A DNA stretch of 64,000 nt from Rhodobacter sp. (GCA_030065095.1 JASJDP010000004.1:124001-188000); one strand, 5' to 3'. Positions 32,993 through 43,543 are shown, numbered from the stretch's first letter. The notes: generated by a model not told the origin, from the sequence alone. Made by a program: numbers and translations.

Positions 32993-33808
32993 ATGCCGTT
33001 GCCCAATGAAATCACCGCCCTGCAATTGAACCGTCTGATCGGCACGCCCGACTGCCCGGCGATTGTCGATGTCTGTGTGGATGCCGATTTCCGTGACGAT
33101 CCCAATCTGATCCCGGGCTCGATGCGCCATCCGCATACCGACCTGCCGGGGCTGGTCGAGCGGCTTGGCGGGAAGCCCTGCATTGTGGTTTGCCAGAAAG
33201 GCCGCAAGCTGTCGCAGGGCGCCGCCGCATGGCTGCGCGGCGAGGGCCTGGCCGCGGACTACCTGCGGGGTGGCATGTACGGCTGGCGCGACACGCCCGG
33301 GACGATGCGGGTGCCGGCCGGGAAGATCCCCGGTACCGTCGGCGAGCCGACCCTTTGGGTGACGCGGCACCGGCCCGGGATCGACGGTATCGCCTGCCTC
33401 TGGCTGATACGCCGCTTCGTCGATCCGGCAGCACGGTTTTTGTTCGTGGCCCCGTCCGAGGTGACGGCCGTGGCCGGGCGGTTCGGCGCGACAGCCGTCG
33501 ATGAGGACGGCGCAGTCCGGAGCCATCGGGGCGACCACTGCAGCTTCGACACGATGCTGGACGAGTTCCAGCTTCATTCCCCGGCGCTGGACAACCTGGC
33601 CCGGGTGGTGCGCGCCGCCGGCACGGACCGCCACGATCTGTCGCCGCAGGCGGCGGGCCTTCTTGCGGTCTGGGCCGGGCTCTCGCGGCAACACGAGGAC
33701 GATCAGCGCCTGCTCCGTGCGGGTCTGGAACTCTGCGACGCGCTTTTCAGCTGGGCGTGCGACAGGGTCGACGAGGGGCACGAGCGCCCCGCGGACCGGT
33801 GCCCATGA
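32993..33808 (+). CDS. Rhodanese domain fused to ChrB-like chromate-resistance domain
   Basis: 271 residues. Residues 1-105 form a rhodanese domain with the active-site loop VCQKGRKLSQGAA. The rest matches the ChrB C-terminal domain: LWVTRHRPGIDGIACLWLIR, RRFVDPAARFLFV and the histidine-rich HRGDHCSFDTML. ChrB-type proteins act with the ChrA transporter as sensors or helpers. Compared with the usual RPxxDRxACPWLI the second motif here has G for R and L for P. ATG 32993 follows GGAAGGA. Overlaps chrA by four bases. Confidence 0.85.
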   Translation: MPLPNEITALQLNRLIGTPDCPAIVDVCVDADFRDDPNLIPGSMRHPHTDLPGLVERLGGKPCIVVCQKGRKLSQGAAAWLRGEGLAADYLRGGMYGWRDTPGTMRVPAGKIPGTVGEPTLWVTRHRPGIDGIACLWLIRRFVDPAARFLFVAPSEVTAVAGRFGATAVDEDGAVRSHRGDHCSFDTMLDEFQLHSPALDNLARVVRAAGTDRHDLSPQAAGLLAVWAGLSRQHEDDQRLLRAGLELCDALFSWACDRVDEGHERPADRCP

Positions 33809-35052
33809 CGGTTCCGTTCGACGAACTGCTGCGGGTCTTTCTGCGGATCGGGCTGCTCAGCTTCGGCGGCCCCGCGGCGCAGATCGCCGTCATGCACCGG
33901 GAACTGGTGGAAGAGCGGCCCTGGCTGACCGAAAGGCAGTTCCTGAATGCGCTGAGTTTCTGCATGCTGTTGCCGGGCCCCGAGGCGATGCAGCTTTCCA
34001 CCTATTGCGGCTGGCGGCTTTACGGCGTCACCGGCGGCCTGATCGCCGGGCTGTTCTTCGTCATGCCGGGCGCTCTGGTCATGCTGGGGCTGGCCTGGGC
34101 CTATGCCGCGTTCGGATCGGTGCCACTGGTCGAGGCCCTGTTTCTGGGGATCAAGGCCACGGTCGTGGTGATCGTGCTGGAGGCGCTGCTGAAAGTGTCG
34201 AAAAAGGCGCTGCACGGCACCGACCGCTGGGTCATTGCCGCGCTGTCCTTTGTCGCGATCTTCTTTCTCGCCGCGCCGTTCCCGCTGATCATCGTCTGCG
34301 CGGCCGCCTACGGCGCGCTGACCGGCGCGGCCTCGGCCGATCCCGCACCGCCGCTCGGGCGGGCGGGCACCGTCAGGACCATTGCGCTCTGGGGCGCGCT
34401 CTGGTGGGCGCCGGTCGCGGCGGCCTGGGTCTCGGGCCAGCAGCTGCTGACCGATGTGGGGCTGTTCTTTTCCAAGCTCGCCATCGTGACCTTCGGCGGG
34501 GCCTATGCGGTGCTGGCCTACATGACGCAGGAAGTGGTCCAGGATCAGGGCTGGCTGACGACCGCGCAGATGATGGACGGGCTGGGGCTGGCCGAGACCA
34601 CGCCGGGGCCGCTGATCCTGGTCACCGAATTCGTCGGCTACCTGGCGGGCGCCTCGGCCGGCGGACCCGGACTGGCGGTCGCGGCGGCGGCGATGACGCT
34701 GTGGGTCACCTTCGTGCCCTGTTTCCTGTGGATCTTCGCCGGCGCGCCCTACATCGAGTGGATCTCGACCCGGCCCCGGCTGACCGGCGCCCTGTCGGGC
34801 ATCACCGCCGCGGTTGTCGGGGTGATCCTGAACCTGTCGCTGTGGTTCGCGACCCACGTATTCTTTGCCGAGGTCGGCAGCCTCCGTGCCGGGCCGCTGC
34901 ATTTTCTGCGCCCCGAGTTCGGCACGCTCGATCTGCGCGCAGTGGTCCTGGCCGTGGCCGCCGGGGCGTTGCTGCTGCGGCTCAGATGGGGGCTGATACG
35001 CGTGCTGGCGCTGGCGGCCCTGGCGGGTGCCGGGATGTCATTCGCCGCCTGA
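33805..35052 (+). CDS. chrA: Chromate transporter ChrA (long, two-domain)
   Basis: 415 residues containing two homologous CHR modules: LRIGLLSFGGPAAQIAVMHR with LLPGPEAMQLSTYCGW in the first and FSKLAIVTFGGAYAVLAYMT with ETTPGPLILVTEFVGYLAG in the second. About ten membrane helices. ChrA effluxes chromate by proton exchange, protecting against this sulfate analogue. ATG 33805 overlaps the preceding stop, making a two-gene operon. Confidence 0.92.
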   Translation: MTVPFDELLRVFLRIGLLSFGGPAAQIAVMHRELVEERPWLTERQFLNALSFCMLLPGPEAMQLSTYCGWRLYGVTGGLIAGLFFVMPGALVMLGLAWAYAAFGSVPLVEALFLGIKATVVVIVLEALLKVSKKALHGTDRWVIAALSFVAIFFLAAPFPLIIVCAAAYGALTGAASADPAPPLGRAGTVRTIALWGALWWAPVAAAWVSGQQLLTDVGLFFSKLAIVTFGGAYAVLAYMTQEVVQDQGWLTTAQMMDGLGLAETTPGPLILVTEFVGYLAGASAGGPGLAVAAAAMTLWVTFVPCFLWIFAGAPYIEWISTRPRLTGALSGITAAVVGVILNLSLWFATHVFFAEVGSLRAGPLHFLRPEFGTLDLRAVVLAVAAGALLLRLRWGLIRVLALAALAGAGMSFAA

Positions 35053-35133
35053 TCGCGCCTTCGGCACCGCCTCCCCTTCCCTTCCAAATCGAATCCCTTA
35101 TGGTGACTCGGGACGCGCCAGAAGGACGGGCAG

Positions 35134-35589
35134 ATGTCGCGCACGATCGACTACGGCAACCTGATGCACCACGCCCTGCGCGGGCTGATCCAGTCCGTAT
35201 TGCGCGACGTGCAGGAACATGGCCTGCCCGGGCAGCACCATTTCTTCATCACCTTCGACACGATGCACCCGGACGTTGAAATCGCGGACTGGCTGAGCGA
35301 CCGGTATCCCGACGAAATGACCGTCGTCATGCAGCACGAGTTCGAGCGTCTCGAGGTCGGTGAAGACGGGTTCTCGGTCACCTTGAGTTTCGGCGACAAA
35401 CCGGAACCGCTGTTCATTCCCTATGACGCGATCAAGACCTTCGTCGACCCCTCGGTCGAGTTCGGCCTGCGGTTCGAGACCCAGGAAGAGAACGACGACG
35501 ACGCGGACGAGGCCGAGGACGGCCCCGCAGATGCGGACGAGGGTCACAAGGACGCCGAGATCGTCAGCCTCGACAGCTTTCGCAAATAG
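35134..35589 (+). CDS. sspB: SspB-type ClpXP adaptor (alphaproteobacterial)
   Basis: 151 residues. The folded part runs to about residue 115 (MHHALRGLIQSVLRDVQEHG, HHFFITFDTMHPDVEI, MTVVMQHEFERLEV, LFIPYDAIKTFVDPSVEFGL), then an acidic linker (EENDDDADEAEDG) and a conserved C-terminal end IVSLDSFRK, which is the ClpX-docking tail. It hands ssrA-tagged proteins to ClpXP. The tmRNA gene that encodes the tag lies 2.3 kb upstream. Probable ribosome site GAAGGACGG. Confidence 0.93.
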   Translation: MSRTIDYGNLMHHALRGLIQSVLRDVQEHGLPGQHHFFITFDTMHPDVEIADWLSDRYPDEMTVVMQHEFERLEVGEDGFSVTLSFGDKPEPLFIPYDAIKTFVDPSVEFGLRFETQEENDDDADEAEDGPADADEGHKDAEIVSLDSFRK

Positions 35590-35699
35590 CCCCCCGCGCC
35601 CGATCCCTTGGCCCGGGACGGATGCGACGCCGTGGGACGATTTACTTGGCCACGCCCCGCCGCTAAACGGTGCCTACGCGCATAGCAGGGGGATGTTTC

Positions 35700-37090
<1,391 letters not shown>

Positions 37091-37094
<4 letters not shown>

Positions 37095-37270
37095 CCGCAC
37101 CCGTCAATCTCAACAAGGTGCGGAAGGCGCGCGCCAAGGCGGCTGCTCGCAAAAAGGCCGACGAGAACGCGGTGAAGTTCGGCCGGACCAAGGCCGAGCG
37201 CGAGCTTGGCGAAGCGCGGGCCGAAAAACGGCGCGATGCGCTCGACGGGCATCGCCGCGACCGCGAATGA
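37091..37270 (+). CDS. DUF4169 small basic protein
   Basis: 59 residues, starting at GTG 37091 which overlaps the fumC stop by four bases. The sequence is strongly basic and helical ([20 protein letters not shown], then [20 protein letters not shown]), matching DUF4169, a small family found next to fumC in Rhodobacterales. Possibly nucleic-acid or ribosome associated; function unknown. Confidence 0.8.
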
Positions 37271-37500
37271 GCGGCCGGCCGGTCAAGCATTCCCTGACCC
37301 TGAAGGGGCACCGCACATCCGTGTCGCTGGAGGCGGAATTCTGGCAGGCGTTCCGCGACATCGCCGCCGGGCGCGGGATGGCGCTGAACGCGCTGGCCGC
37401 CGAGATCGATGAAGACCGGGGCATGGACCTGGGCCTGGCTTCGGCCATCCGCCTGTTCGTCCTGAAACACTATCAGACGCGCTCCGGCCCGGGCGGCTGA
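37267..37500 (+). CDS. Ribbon-helix-helix domain protein (RHH_4-like)
   Basis: 77 residues. RPVKHSLTLKGHRTSVSLEA forms the beta strand and EFWQAFRDIAAGRGMALNAL the two helices of an RHH fold as in PF13467. ATG overlaps the DUF4169 stop (ATGA). It may bind DNA as a dimer and could regulate its own operon; no target is evident. Confidence 0.78.
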   Translation: MSGRPVKHSLTLKGHRTSVSLEAEFWQAFRDIAAGRGMALNALAAEIDEDRGMDLGLASAIRLFVLKHYQTRSGPGG

Positions 37501-37509
37501 TCCGCCCGG
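37489..37509 (+). terminator. Hairpin at the end of the fumC operon
   Basis: CCGGGCGG-CTGAT-CCGCCCGG, a perfect 8-bp stem spanning the RHH gene stop codon. No T-run follows, so its role as a terminator is uncertain. Confidence 0.4.
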
Positions 37510-37603
37510 TGCGGGCACGGCCCCGGATCCGGAAAGGTATTCGTCAGACGCATAGCGGCTTGCGAAAGTTTCTGTCGCAATTGGAAATCGCCTGCTGTAA
37601 GGG

Positions 37604-37623
37604 ATAGTTTAACGCTAAACTAT
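37604..37623. promoter_or_regulatory. Palindromic operator at the pdh promoter
   Basis: Perfect inverted repeat ATAGTTTA-ACGC-TAAACTAT, 29 bases before the pdhA start codon. It covers the likely -10 (TAGTTT, 37605) of a promoter whose -35 would be TTGGAA (37581). A second perfect repeat TTGCGA-N9-TCGCAA (37560-37580) lies just upstream. The palindrome has the form of a dimeric repressor site; the regulator is not in the window. Confidence 0.6.
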
Positions 37624-37651
37624 TTTCGGGACCGTGGAGGAGACCGCCCTT

Positions 37652-38650
37652 ATGGCCGCCAGAAAGACCACCAAGAAACCGAACGTCTCGGCAGACGAGC
37701 TGCTGCACTACTACCGTGAAATGCTGCTGATTCGCCGGTTCGAGGAGAAGGCCGGACAACTTTACGGCATGGGCCTGATCGGCGGCTTCTGCCACCTCTA
37801 CATCGGTCAGGAAGCGGTCGTCGTCGGGCTGGAGGCCGCGACCGAGGAAGGCGACAAGCGGGTGACGAGCTACCGCGAACACGGCCACATGCTGGCCTGC
37901 GGCGTGGATCCCAAGGGCGTGATGGCCGAGCTCACCGGCCGCTCGGGCGGCAGTTCCAAGGGCAAGGGCGGCTCGATGCATCTGTTTTCGAAGGAACGCC
38001 ATTTCTACGGCGGCCACGGCATCGTCGCGGCGCAGGTGCCGATCGGCGCGGGGCTGGCCTTCGCCGACAAGTATCTCGAGAACGGCCGCGTCACCTTCAC
38101 CTATTTTGGCGACGGCGCCGCCAACCAGGGACAGGTCGCCGAGACCTACAACATGGCCGAGCTCTGGGGCCTGCCGGTGATCTTCGTGATCGAGAACAAC
38201 CAATACGCCATGGGCACCTCGACCAAGCGCGCCTCGAAAAGCCCCAACCTGTGGGAGCGCGGCGCGGCCTACGGCATCCCCGGCGAAGAGGTCGACGGCA
38301 TGGATGTGCTGGCGGTGAAGGCGGCCGGCGAGAAAGCGGTCGCACACTGCCGCGCGGGCGAAGGCCCCTACATTCTCGAGATCAAGACCTACCGCTATCG
38401 CGGCCACTCGATGTCGGACCCGGCGAAATACCGCACCCGCGAAGAGGTGCAGAAGGTGCGCGAGGAGCGCGACCCGATCGAGAACGTGCGGCAGATGCTG
38501 CTGACCGGCAAGCACGCCACCGAGGACGAGCTCAAGGGCATCGACAAAGAGGTCAAGGAGATCGTCAACGACGCCGCCGAGTTCGCAAGGCAAAGCCCCG
38601 AGCCCGCGATCGAAGAGCTTTGGACCGACATCTACGCCGAGGCCGTCTGA
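37652..38650 (+). CDS. pdhA: Pyruvate dehydrogenase E1 component, alpha subunit
   Basis: 332 residues. Thiamine-diphosphate motif GDGAANQGQVAETYNMAELW (about 152-171) ending in ENNQYAMGT, and the regulatory-loop type RYRGHSMSDPAKYRTR. With PdhB it decarboxylates pyruvate and acetylates the lipoyl groups. ATG 37652 follows GGAGGAG. First gene of pdhA-VOC-pdhB-orf-pdhC; E3 (lpd) is not in the window. Confidence 0.95.
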   Translation: MAARKTTKKPNVSADELLHYYREMLLIRRFEEKAGQLYGMGLIGGFCHLYIGQEAVVVGLEAATEEGDKRVTSYREHGHMLACGVDPKGVMAELTGRSGGSSKGKGGSMHLFSKERHFYGGHGIVAAQVPIGAGLAFADKYLENGRVTFTYFGDGAANQGQVAETYNMAELWGLPVIFVIENNQYAMGTSTKRASKSPNLWERGAAYGIPGEEVDGMDVLAVKAAGEKAVAHCRAGEGPYILEIKTYRYRGHSMSDPAKYRTREEVQKVREERDPIENVRQMLLTGKHATEDELKGIDKEVKEIVNDAAEFARQSPEPAIEELWTDIYAEAV

Positions 38651-39039
38651 TGCCGCATTTCGAGATACACGCGGCCGACGTCGAGGCGGCGAAGGCGTTT
38701 TACGGCGGGCTGTTCGGCTGGGATTTCACCCCCATGCCCGGCGGCGAAGAGATGAACTATCACCTGATCGAAGGCGACGAGATCGGCATTGAAAAGGGTC
38801 TGAGCGGCGGCCTGATGCAGCGCATGGGCGAGGCGGCGGCACCCGGCAGCCCGATCCGCGGCGGCACGATGACCTTCGAGGTTGCCGATTGCGACGACCG
38901 CTATCGCTGGGCGCTGGCCAATGGCGGGGCCGAGGCGCTGCCGCCTGCGGATTATCCCGGTATCGGGCGATGCGCCTATGTCGAGGATGGTCAGGGAAAT
39001 GTTGTGGGGATGATCACCCCTGCCGACGAAGGGAACTGA
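38650..39039 (+). CDS. VOC/glyoxalase-family protein inside the pdh operon
   Basis: 129 residues, two beta-alpha-beta-beta-beta modules of the vicinal oxygen chelate fold: [20 protein letters not shown] and WDFTPMPGG, then [20 protein letters not shown] and [12 protein letters not shown]. The start codon shares one base with the pdhA stop, so it is translationally coupled. A detoxifying or regulatory part for the complex is possible; function unproven. Confidence 0.85.
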   Translation: MPHFEIHAADVEAAKAFYGGLFGWDFTPMPGGEEMNYHLIEGDEIGIEKGLSGGLMQRMGEAAAPGSPIRGGTMTFEVADCDDRYRWALANGGAEALPPADYPGIGRCAYVEDGQGNVVGMITPADEGN

Positions 39040-39041
39040 GG

Positions 39042-40421
39042 ATGGCAACCGAAATTCTGATGCCCGCGCTGTCTCCGACGATGGAGGAGGGCACGCTGGC
39101 GAAATGGCTGGTGAACGAGGGCGACGAGGTGTCGTCGGGCGACGTCATCGCCGAGATCGAGACCGACAAGGCGACGATGGAATTCGAGGCCGTCGACGAG
39201 GGCGTGATCGGCAAGCTCCTGGTGGCCGAGGGCACCGAGGGGGTCAAGGTGAACGCGCCCATCGCCCTGCTTCTGGCCGAGGGCGAAGATGCAAGCGCGG
39301 CGGCCGCTGCGCCGCAACCCGCGCCTGCCGCCGGGGGCGATGACGATTTCGACGCGCCCGCCGCCGAGGCCGCGCTGGCCCCCGCCCAGCCGATCACCCC
39401 GGTCGTCCCCGACGAACCCGACATCCCCGCCGGAACCGAGATGAAGCCGACCACCGTCCGCGAAGCTCTGAACGAAGCCATGGCCGAAGAGATGCGCGCC
39501 GATCCGACCGTCTTCGTGATGGGCGAAGAGGTTGCGGAATACCAGGGCGCCTACAAGGTCACCCAAGGTTTGCTCGACGAGTTCGGCGCCAAGCGCGTCA
39601 TCGACACGCCGATCACCGAACACGGGTTCACGGGTCTGGGCGTCGGCGCGGCCTTTGGCGGGCTCAAGCCCATCGTCGAATTCATGACCTTCAACTTCGC
39701 CATGCAGGCGATGGACCAGATCGTCAACTCGGCCGCCAAGACGCTGTACATGTCGGGCGGCCAGATGGGGGCACCGATGGTGTTCCGCGGCCCGAACGGC
39801 GCGGCCGCCCGCGTCGCCGCCCAGCACAGCCAGGACTACGCCGCCTTCTTCAGCTCGATCCCTGGGCTCAAGGTGGCGATGCCCTACTCGGCCGCCGACG
39901 CCAAGGGTTTGCTGAAAACCGCGATCCGCGATCCCAACCCGGTGATCTTTCTGGAAAATGAGATCCTCTACGGCCGCAGCTTCGACGTGCCGCAGCTTGA
40001 CGACTATACCGTCCCGTTCGGCAAGGCGAAGATCTGGCGCGAAGGCGGCGACGTGACCATCGTCAGCTTCGGCATCGGCATGACCTATGCGCTCGAGGCG
40101 GCCGACGAGCTGGCGAAGGAAGGCATCGCGGCCGAGGTCGTCGACCTGCGCACGCTGCGGCCGATGGACACCGCCACCGTGATCCGGTCGGTGATGAAGA
40201 CCAACCGCTGCGTGACCGTCGAAGAGGGCTTTCCCGTCTGCTCGATCGGCAACCACATCTCGGCGGTGCTGATGCAGGAGGCGTTCGACTATCTCGACGC
40301 GCCGGTCATCAACTGCGCCGGCAAGGACGTGCCGATGCCCTATGCCGCCAACCTGGAAAAGCTGGCGCTCGTGACCACCGCCGAGGTGATCGACGCGGTC
40401 AAGGCCGTGACGTACCGGTAG
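39042..40421 (+). CDS. pdhB: Pyruvate dehydrogenase E1 component, beta subunit, with N-terminal lipoyl domain
   Basis: 459 residues. Residues 1-80 are a full lipoyl domain ([18 protein letters not shown], with the lipoylated lysine in ETDKATMEF). An Ala/Pro linker to about 130 leads to the E1-beta transketolase domain ([52 protein letters not shown]). The lipoyl-bearing E1-beta is a known alphaproteobacterial arrangement. Starts two bases after the VOC gene stop. Confidence 0.95.
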   Translation: MATEILMPALSPTMEEGTLAKWLVNEGDEVSSGDVIAEIETDKATMEFEAVDEGVIGKLLVAEGTEGVKVNAPIALLLAEGEDASAAAAAPQPAPAAGGDDDFDAPAAEAALAPAQPITPVVPDEPDIPAGTEMKPTTVREALNEAMAEEMRADPTVFVMGEEVAEYQGAYKVTQGLLDEFGAKRVIDTPITEHGFTGLGVGAAFGGLKPIVEFMTFNFAMQAMDQIVNSAAKTLYMSGGQMGAPMVFRGPNGAAARVAAQHSQDYAAFFSSIPGLKVAMPYSAADAKGLLKTAIRDPNPVIFLENEILYGRSFDVPQLDDYTVPFGKAKIWREGGDVTIVSFGIGMTYALEAADELAKEGIAAEVVDLRTLRPMDTATVIRSVMKTNRCVTVEEGFPVCSIGNHISAVLMQEAFDYLDAPVINCAGKDVPMPYAANLEKLALVTTAEVIDAVKAVTYR

Positions 40422-40428
40422 CCGACCG

Positions 40429-40689
40429 ATGGAAGTGAAGGGCCGCGATCCCGCCACCGAATGCTACCGCGTCGTGCATGACGTCGATGGCCGCAGCGTC
40501 ACGGCGCTGGTGCCGGAACGTCTGGCCGCCGATCTTCGTCTGATCGGCGCGCGGCCGTCGCACCAGACCGCCTATGTCTGGATGGCCGAACACAAGGACA
40601 GGATCGAAGCCGCTATCGCGCAGCTTGCCCGCGGCGGGCGCCGTCCGAAACCGCCGTTTGACCAAATTACCCTGATCGAGGACCGCTGA
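40429..40689 (+). CDS. Small hypothetical protein between pdhB and pdhC
   Basis: 86 residues, beginning [20 protein letters not shown] and ending [13 protein letters not shown]. It is seven bases from pdhB and one base from pdhC, so it is surely co-transcribed. No family recognised; no membrane segment or signal. A similar small frame at this place is typical of Rhodobacter-type pdh operons. Confidence 0.75.
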   Translation: MEVKGRDPATECYRVVHDVDGRSVTALVPERLAADLRLIGARPSHQTAYVWMAEHKDRIEAAIAQLARGGRRPKPPFDQITLIEDR

Positions 40690-40690
40690 C

Positions 40691-41998
40691 ATGCCCACCG
40701 AAATCCTGATGCCCGCGCTGTCGCCCACGATGGAAGAAGGCACGCTGGCCAAATGGCTGGTGAAGGAAGGCGACGAGGTCAGCTCGGGCGACCTTCTGGC
40801 CGAGATCGAGACCGACAAGGCGACGATGGAATTCGAGGCGGTCGACGAAGGGGTGATCGGCAAACTCCTGGTTGCCGAGGGCTCTGAGGGCATAAAGGTC
40901 AACACGGCCATCGCCGTGCTTCTGGGTGACGGCGAAAGTGCCGCCGATATCGGCTCTGCCGCGGCCGCCGCGCCCGAAGCGGCGAAACCCGCGGCCGAGG
41001 CGGCACCGGCAGCGGCGCCCGGGAGCGCCCCTGCCCCCGCCCCTGCCGCACCGCTGGCGGCGGACGGAGCCCGTATTTTCGTCTCGCCGCTCGCCCGCCG
41101 GATCGCCAAGGACAAGGGCCTGGATCTTTCCCAAATCAAGGGCAGCGGCCCACGGGGCCGGATCGTCAAGGCCGATGTGGAAAAGGCCGAAGCGATGCCC
41201 GCCGCCACGGCGCCCTCCGCCCCGCCGCCGTCCGGAGCCCCGGCAGCGCAACCTGCCGCCGCGCAGGGCATGTCCGCCGACATGGTCAAGCGGATGTTCG
41301 AGGATCGCGACTACGAGGAAATGGCGCTCGACGGCATGCGCAAAACCGTCGCCGCCCGCCTCAGCGAGGCCAAGCAGACGATCCCGCATTTTTACCTGCG
41401 CCGCGACATCCAACTCGACGCACTGCTGAAATTCCGCAGCCAGCTCAACAAGCAGCTCGAGGCCCGCGAGATCAAGCTCAGCGTCAACGACTTCATCATC
41501 AAGGCCTGCGCCAATGCCCTGCAGCAGGTCCCAGCCGCCAACGCCGTCTGGGCGGGCGACCGCATCCTGAACCTCAAGCCGTCCGATGTCGCCGTGGCCG
41601 TCGCCATCGACGGCGGCCTCTTCACGCCGGTGCTGAAGGACGCACACCAAAAGACCCTGTCGGCGCTGTCTGCGGAAATGAAGGACCTGGCCACCCGCGC
41701 TCGCGAGCGCAAACTGGCGCCGCACGAATATGTCGGCGGCAGCTTTGCGATCTCGAACCTCGGCATGTTCGGCATCGACAATTTCGACGCCGTGATCAAC
41801 CCGCCCCATGGCTCGATCCTCGCCGTTGGCGCGGGGGCGAAGAAACCGGTCGTCGGGGAGGATGGCGAGCTTGCCGTGGCAACGGTGATGTCGGTGACGC
41901 TAAGCGTCGATCACCGGGTCATCGACGGCGCGCTCGGGGCGGAATTCCTGGCCGCGATCAAGGACAACCTCGAAAACCCGGTCGCGATGCTGGCGTGA
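40691..41998 (+). CDS. pdhC: Dihydrolipoamide acetyltransferase (E2 of pyruvate dehydrogenase)
   Basis: 435 residues. Lipoyl domain 1-80, almost identical to that of PdhB ([20 protein letters not shown], lysine in ETDKATMEF), Ala/Pro linker, peripheral subunit-binding domain ([20 protein letters not shown], about 118-155), second linker, and the catalytic acyltransferase domain ending with the active-site motif [16 protein letters not shown]. It forms the core of the complex. Confidence 0.96.
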   Translation: MPTEILMPALSPTMEEGTLAKWLVKEGDEVSSGDLLAEIETDKATMEFEAVDEGVIGKLLVAEGSEGIKVNTAIAVLLGDGESAADIGSAAAAAPEAAKPAAEAAPAAAPGSAPAPAPAAPLAADGARIFVSPLARRIAKDKGLDLSQIKGSGPRGRIVKADVEKAEAMPAATAPSAPPPSGAPAAQPAAAQGMSADMVKRMFEDRDYEEMALDGMRKTVAARLSEAKQTIPHFYLRRDIQLDALLKFRSQLNKQLEAREIKLSVNDFIIKACANALQQVPAANAVWAGDRILNLKPSDVAVAVAIDGGLFTPVLKDAHQKTLSALSAEMKDLATRARERKLAPHEYVGGSFAISNLGMFGIDNFDAVINPPHGSILAVGAGAKKPVVGEDGELAVATVMSVTLSVDHRVIDGALGAEFLAAIKDNLENPVAMLA

Positions 41999-42009
41999 GG
42001 CAGGTCGAG

Positions 42010-42025
42010 CCGGTGCCGGCACCGG
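42010..42025 (+). terminator. Perfect palindrome just after pdhC
   Basis: CCGGTGCCGGCACCGG, 16 bases, starts 12 bases after the pdhC stop. It can form a short GC hairpin; no T-run follows, so termination is only a possibility. Confidence 0.3.
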
Positions 42026-42099
42026 GAATTCGCGCAATGATTGTCCACACGGTGGCGTGAATCTGCTAAGCATCGCCCAGTGCAAGTCTGGAGGTCGCA

Positions 42100-42717
42100 A
42101 TGCGTGCATCCCGGTTCTTTCTCGTCTTCGGCCTCGCTCTGGGCCTTGCGTCCGTCAGCCCCGCGGCCGACCTTGCCGAGCTGATCGGTGCGGCAAGGTC
42201 GGGGCAGGACAGTTTCTCCGAAGTGCGTGAGATATTCTCGACGGGCGATGGCGACCTGCAAAAGTCCTTGCTCAAGACGATTATAACGTCCGGCGACGAG
42301 GATCTGATTGCGCTCTCCTTGCCATATGCCCTGATCAGCCGGGACCCTGGCGTTCGGTCCCTGGCGCTGTGGCGAATGGTGTCGTCGAGCGGTGCATTGA
42401 GTTTCCTGCTCACCGCCCCCCAGGACCAGGACAAAGAGCCGCTCGCGTGGGGCTTTACGATGCACCGGGTGGACCATCAGAGAAGATCGATCGAGATTCT
42501 AGAGGAGTTCCCGAATTATCCGCTCCAGGGGCGCGACGACAAGTTGAGCGTAATCGGCGACACGATCAATTTCACGATCAAGGATATCGAATACGACGTG
42601 GACGGAACACTTTCCCTGACCCCCGGCACAGGCAGACTTGCAGGCAAGGTCCGTTTCAGCGGGACCTTCAAGAAGACGTTGGACTACTCCGCCAGCCTCA
42701 CGCTTCTCAACGACTGA
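42100..42717 (+). CDS. Hypothetical secreted protein
   Basis: 205 residues with a signal peptide (MRASRFFLVFGLALGLASVS, cleavage near PAA/D). The mature part has a helical first half (DLAELIGAARSGQDSFSEVR) and a beta-rich second half (DDKLSVIGDTINFTIKDIEY, TGRLAGKVRFSGTF). I do not recognise it. Codon use is less GC-biased than in its neighbours (ATA, TTG, AGA appear), which may mean more recent acquisition. Convergent with cysE. Confidence 0.65.
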   Translation: MRASRFFLVFGLALGLASVSPAADLAELIGAARSGQDSFSEVREIFSTGDGDLQKSLLKTIITSGDEDLIALSLPYALISRDPGVRSLALWRMVSSSGALSFLLTAPQDQDKEPLAWGFTMHRVDHQRRSIEILEEFPNYPLQGRDDKLSVIGDTINFTIKDIEYDVDGTLSLTPGTGRLAGKVRFSGTFKKTLDYSASLTLLND

Positions 42718-42736
42718 TCGTACGACGGCCTCGGGG

Positions 42737-43543
42737 CTAGCCGTACCCCAGCAACTGATCCATCGTCACCGACGGCTGTGAACAGCCCGCTTCGCCGACG
42801 ATGCGCGCCGGCACCCCGGCAACCGTCTTTTTCGGCGGGACGTCCTGCAGCACCACCGATCCCGCCGCGATGCGGGAACAATCGCCGACGCTGATATTGC
42901 CAAGAACCTTGGCGCCCGCGCCGATCAGCACACCGCAGCCAATCGTCGGATGCCGCTGTTGTTCTTCCTTGCCGGTGCCGCCCAGCGTCACCGAATGCAG
43001 CATCGAAACATTGTCTCCCACCGTCGCCGTTTCACCGATCACGATCGAATGGGCATGGTCGATCATGATCCCCTTGCCGACCTTCGCCGCCGGATGAATG
43101 TCTATGCCAAAGACTTCGCTCACCCGCATCTGCAAGAGATAGGCCATATCATGGCGCCGCTGCTGCCACAGCCAGTGCCCGACGCGATACGCCTGCATCG
43201 CCTGGAATCCCTTGAAGTACAGGATCGGCTGCAGGAACCGGTGGCAGGCCGGATCGCGTTCGTACACGGCCACGATATCCGCCCGTGCAGCACTCCCAAG
43301 CTCGGGACCGCTGGCAAAGGCCTCGTCCGCGATCTCTCGTAAAATCTGCTCTGACATCTCGCCCGACGCAAGTTTCTGCGCCAGCCGGTACGCCAGGGCC
43401 TGCTCCAGGGTTGGATGGTGCAGGATCGTCTGATGCAGCATGCCGCCAAGCAGCGGTTCCTGGCGAACGCCATCCTCCGCCTCGGTCCGGATGCGGTCCC
43501 AGACCGGGTCGACCTTGGATAGTTGCACGCGAGTTTCGGCCAT
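42737..43543 (-). CDS. cysE: Serine O-acetyltransferase
   Basis: 268 residues. N-terminal helical domain and a C-terminal left-handed beta helix with hexapeptide repeats: DIHPAAKVGKGIMIDHAHSI, VIGETATVGDNVSMLHSVTL, GGTGKEEQQRHPTIGCGVLI. The histidine of DHAHSIVIG is catalytic. It makes O-acetylserine for CysK (18989-20020). ATG 43543 has GGAGGGA upstream; a TTG further up was rejected. cysE is commonly found beside the GTA cluster in Rhodobacterales. Confidence 0.95.
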   Translation of the reverse strand: MAETRVQLSKVDPVWDRIRTEAEDGVRQEPLLGGMLHQTILHHPTLEQALAYRLAQKLASGEMSEQILREIADEAFASGPELGSAARADIVAVYERDPACHRFLQPILYFKGFQAMQAYRVGHWLWQQRRHDMAYLLQMRVSEVFGIDIHPAAKVGKGIMIDHAHSIVIGETATVGDNVSMLHSVTLGGTGKEEQQRHPTIGCGVLIGAGAKVLGNISVGDCSRIAAGSVVLQDVPPKKTVAGVPARIVGEAGCSQPSVTMDQLLGYG

